Part shown: positions 63,941 to 64,000 of the stretch, piece by piece
Position numbering within the stretch: position 1 is the stretch's first letter
How the letters are laid out: the number at the start of each line of letters is the position of its first letter
Assembly: GCA_016717655.1 (NCBI GenBank)
Contig: JADKFC010000003.1
Location: forward strand, 310,001-374,000
DNA length: 64,000 bases
Direction: 5' to 3'
DNA from: Saprospiraceae bacterium
Lineage (GTDB): Bacteria; Bacteroidota; Bacteroidia; Chitinophagales; Saprospiraceae
Translations under genes and position numbers: made by a program
The notes under the pieces: model-generated
Told to the model about the DNA's origin: nothing
Database searches by the model: none
Seen by the model: only the letters and a program-made list of their open reading frames with translations

Positions 63941-64000
63941 CAACCGGCAACCATATAACAAAGTTTATGCAGACTGCAATGACGGCCATTCTGGTCTTTT
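63937..64000 (+). CDS. Start of a further gene, cut by the window edge
   Basis: ATG 63937 overlaps the oxidoreductase stop (ATGA) and opens MTTGNHITKFMQTAMTAIL, possibly a signal peptide or membrane helix. Only 21 codons are visible, so the product cannot be named. The overlap suggests it belongs to the same electron-transfer operon. Confidence 0.5.
   Translation, partial: MTTGNHITKFMQTAMTAILVF

Overview
The window is a 64 kb piece of chromosome from a member of Bacteroidota, most probably Saprospiraceae or a close relative. The support is direct: many secreted proteins end in type IX secretion (T9SS) C-terminal sorting domains, promoters carry the Bacteroidota -7 element TAnnTTTG, and families typical of the phylum are present (GSCFA, DUF2795, DUF4920, DUF4252, SprB-like and SdrD_B-like repeats). 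I see no rRNA, tRNA, CRISPR array, insertion sequence or phage gene. The genus assignment is inference.

Layout. 1-7.2 kb: 3' part of a class A penicillin-binding protein, the processing protease Prc, a DinB/YfiT-type protein, two tandem Hsp20 chaperones, NAD kinase. 7.2-11.6 kb: a membrane protein, a GSCFA esterase, then a coupled pair consisting of an unknown 440-residue protein and a cytosolic trypsin-like protease with a zinc ribbon and a YbjN-like tail. 11.8-14.1 kb: a SulP transporter with a beta carbonic anhydrase. 14.2-24.1 kb: a thioredoxin-like protein, cytidylate kinase, DUF2795, a DNA-ligase-like protein that has lost its catalytic motifs, a T9SS type B protein, MetRS and a DUF4920 lipoprotein. 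24.2-31.2 kb: a secreted MORN-repeat/caspase protein, an omega-amidase-like enzyme and two tandem VIT-like T9SS proteins. 31.2-41.4 kb: a DinB protein, the overlapping RimK-like / AstE-like / PBP4 operon, a secreted EEP nuclease-like protein, a subclass B1 metallo-beta-lactamase, LigA and GalE. 41.5-49.7 kb: CysQ, an ECF sigma factor operon with an unusual inner-membrane plus beta-barrel protein, a DUF4252 T9SS protein, and the Aat-ClpS-peroxiredoxin operon. 49.9-59.3 kb: a 2236-residue adhesin with sixteen SdrD_B-like repeats, a TPR/TonB-C-like protein and a long helical protein. 59.3-64 kb: a second carbonic anhydrase with a bestrophin channel, then a membrane cytochrome b-like protein followed by a ferredoxin/FAD/NAD oxidoreductase and the start of another gene.

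Functional threads. Envelope synthesis and processing (PBP1A, PBP4, Prc, the T9SS cargo) is the largest theme. Two independent inorganic-carbon modules (SulP plus carbonic anhydrase; bestrophin plus carbonic anhydrase) sit 45 kb apart. ClpS and Aat together make an N-degron pathway. Three proteolytic or protease-like systems (Prc, the cytosolic trypsin module, the MORN-caspase) are present.

Quality caveat. At least eleven reading-frame breaks, each in or beside a short homopolymer and each repaired by a one-base change, occur in genes that otherwise look intact. I treat these as probable sequencing or assembly errors and annotate the joined genes, but real mutation cannot be excluded from one sequence.
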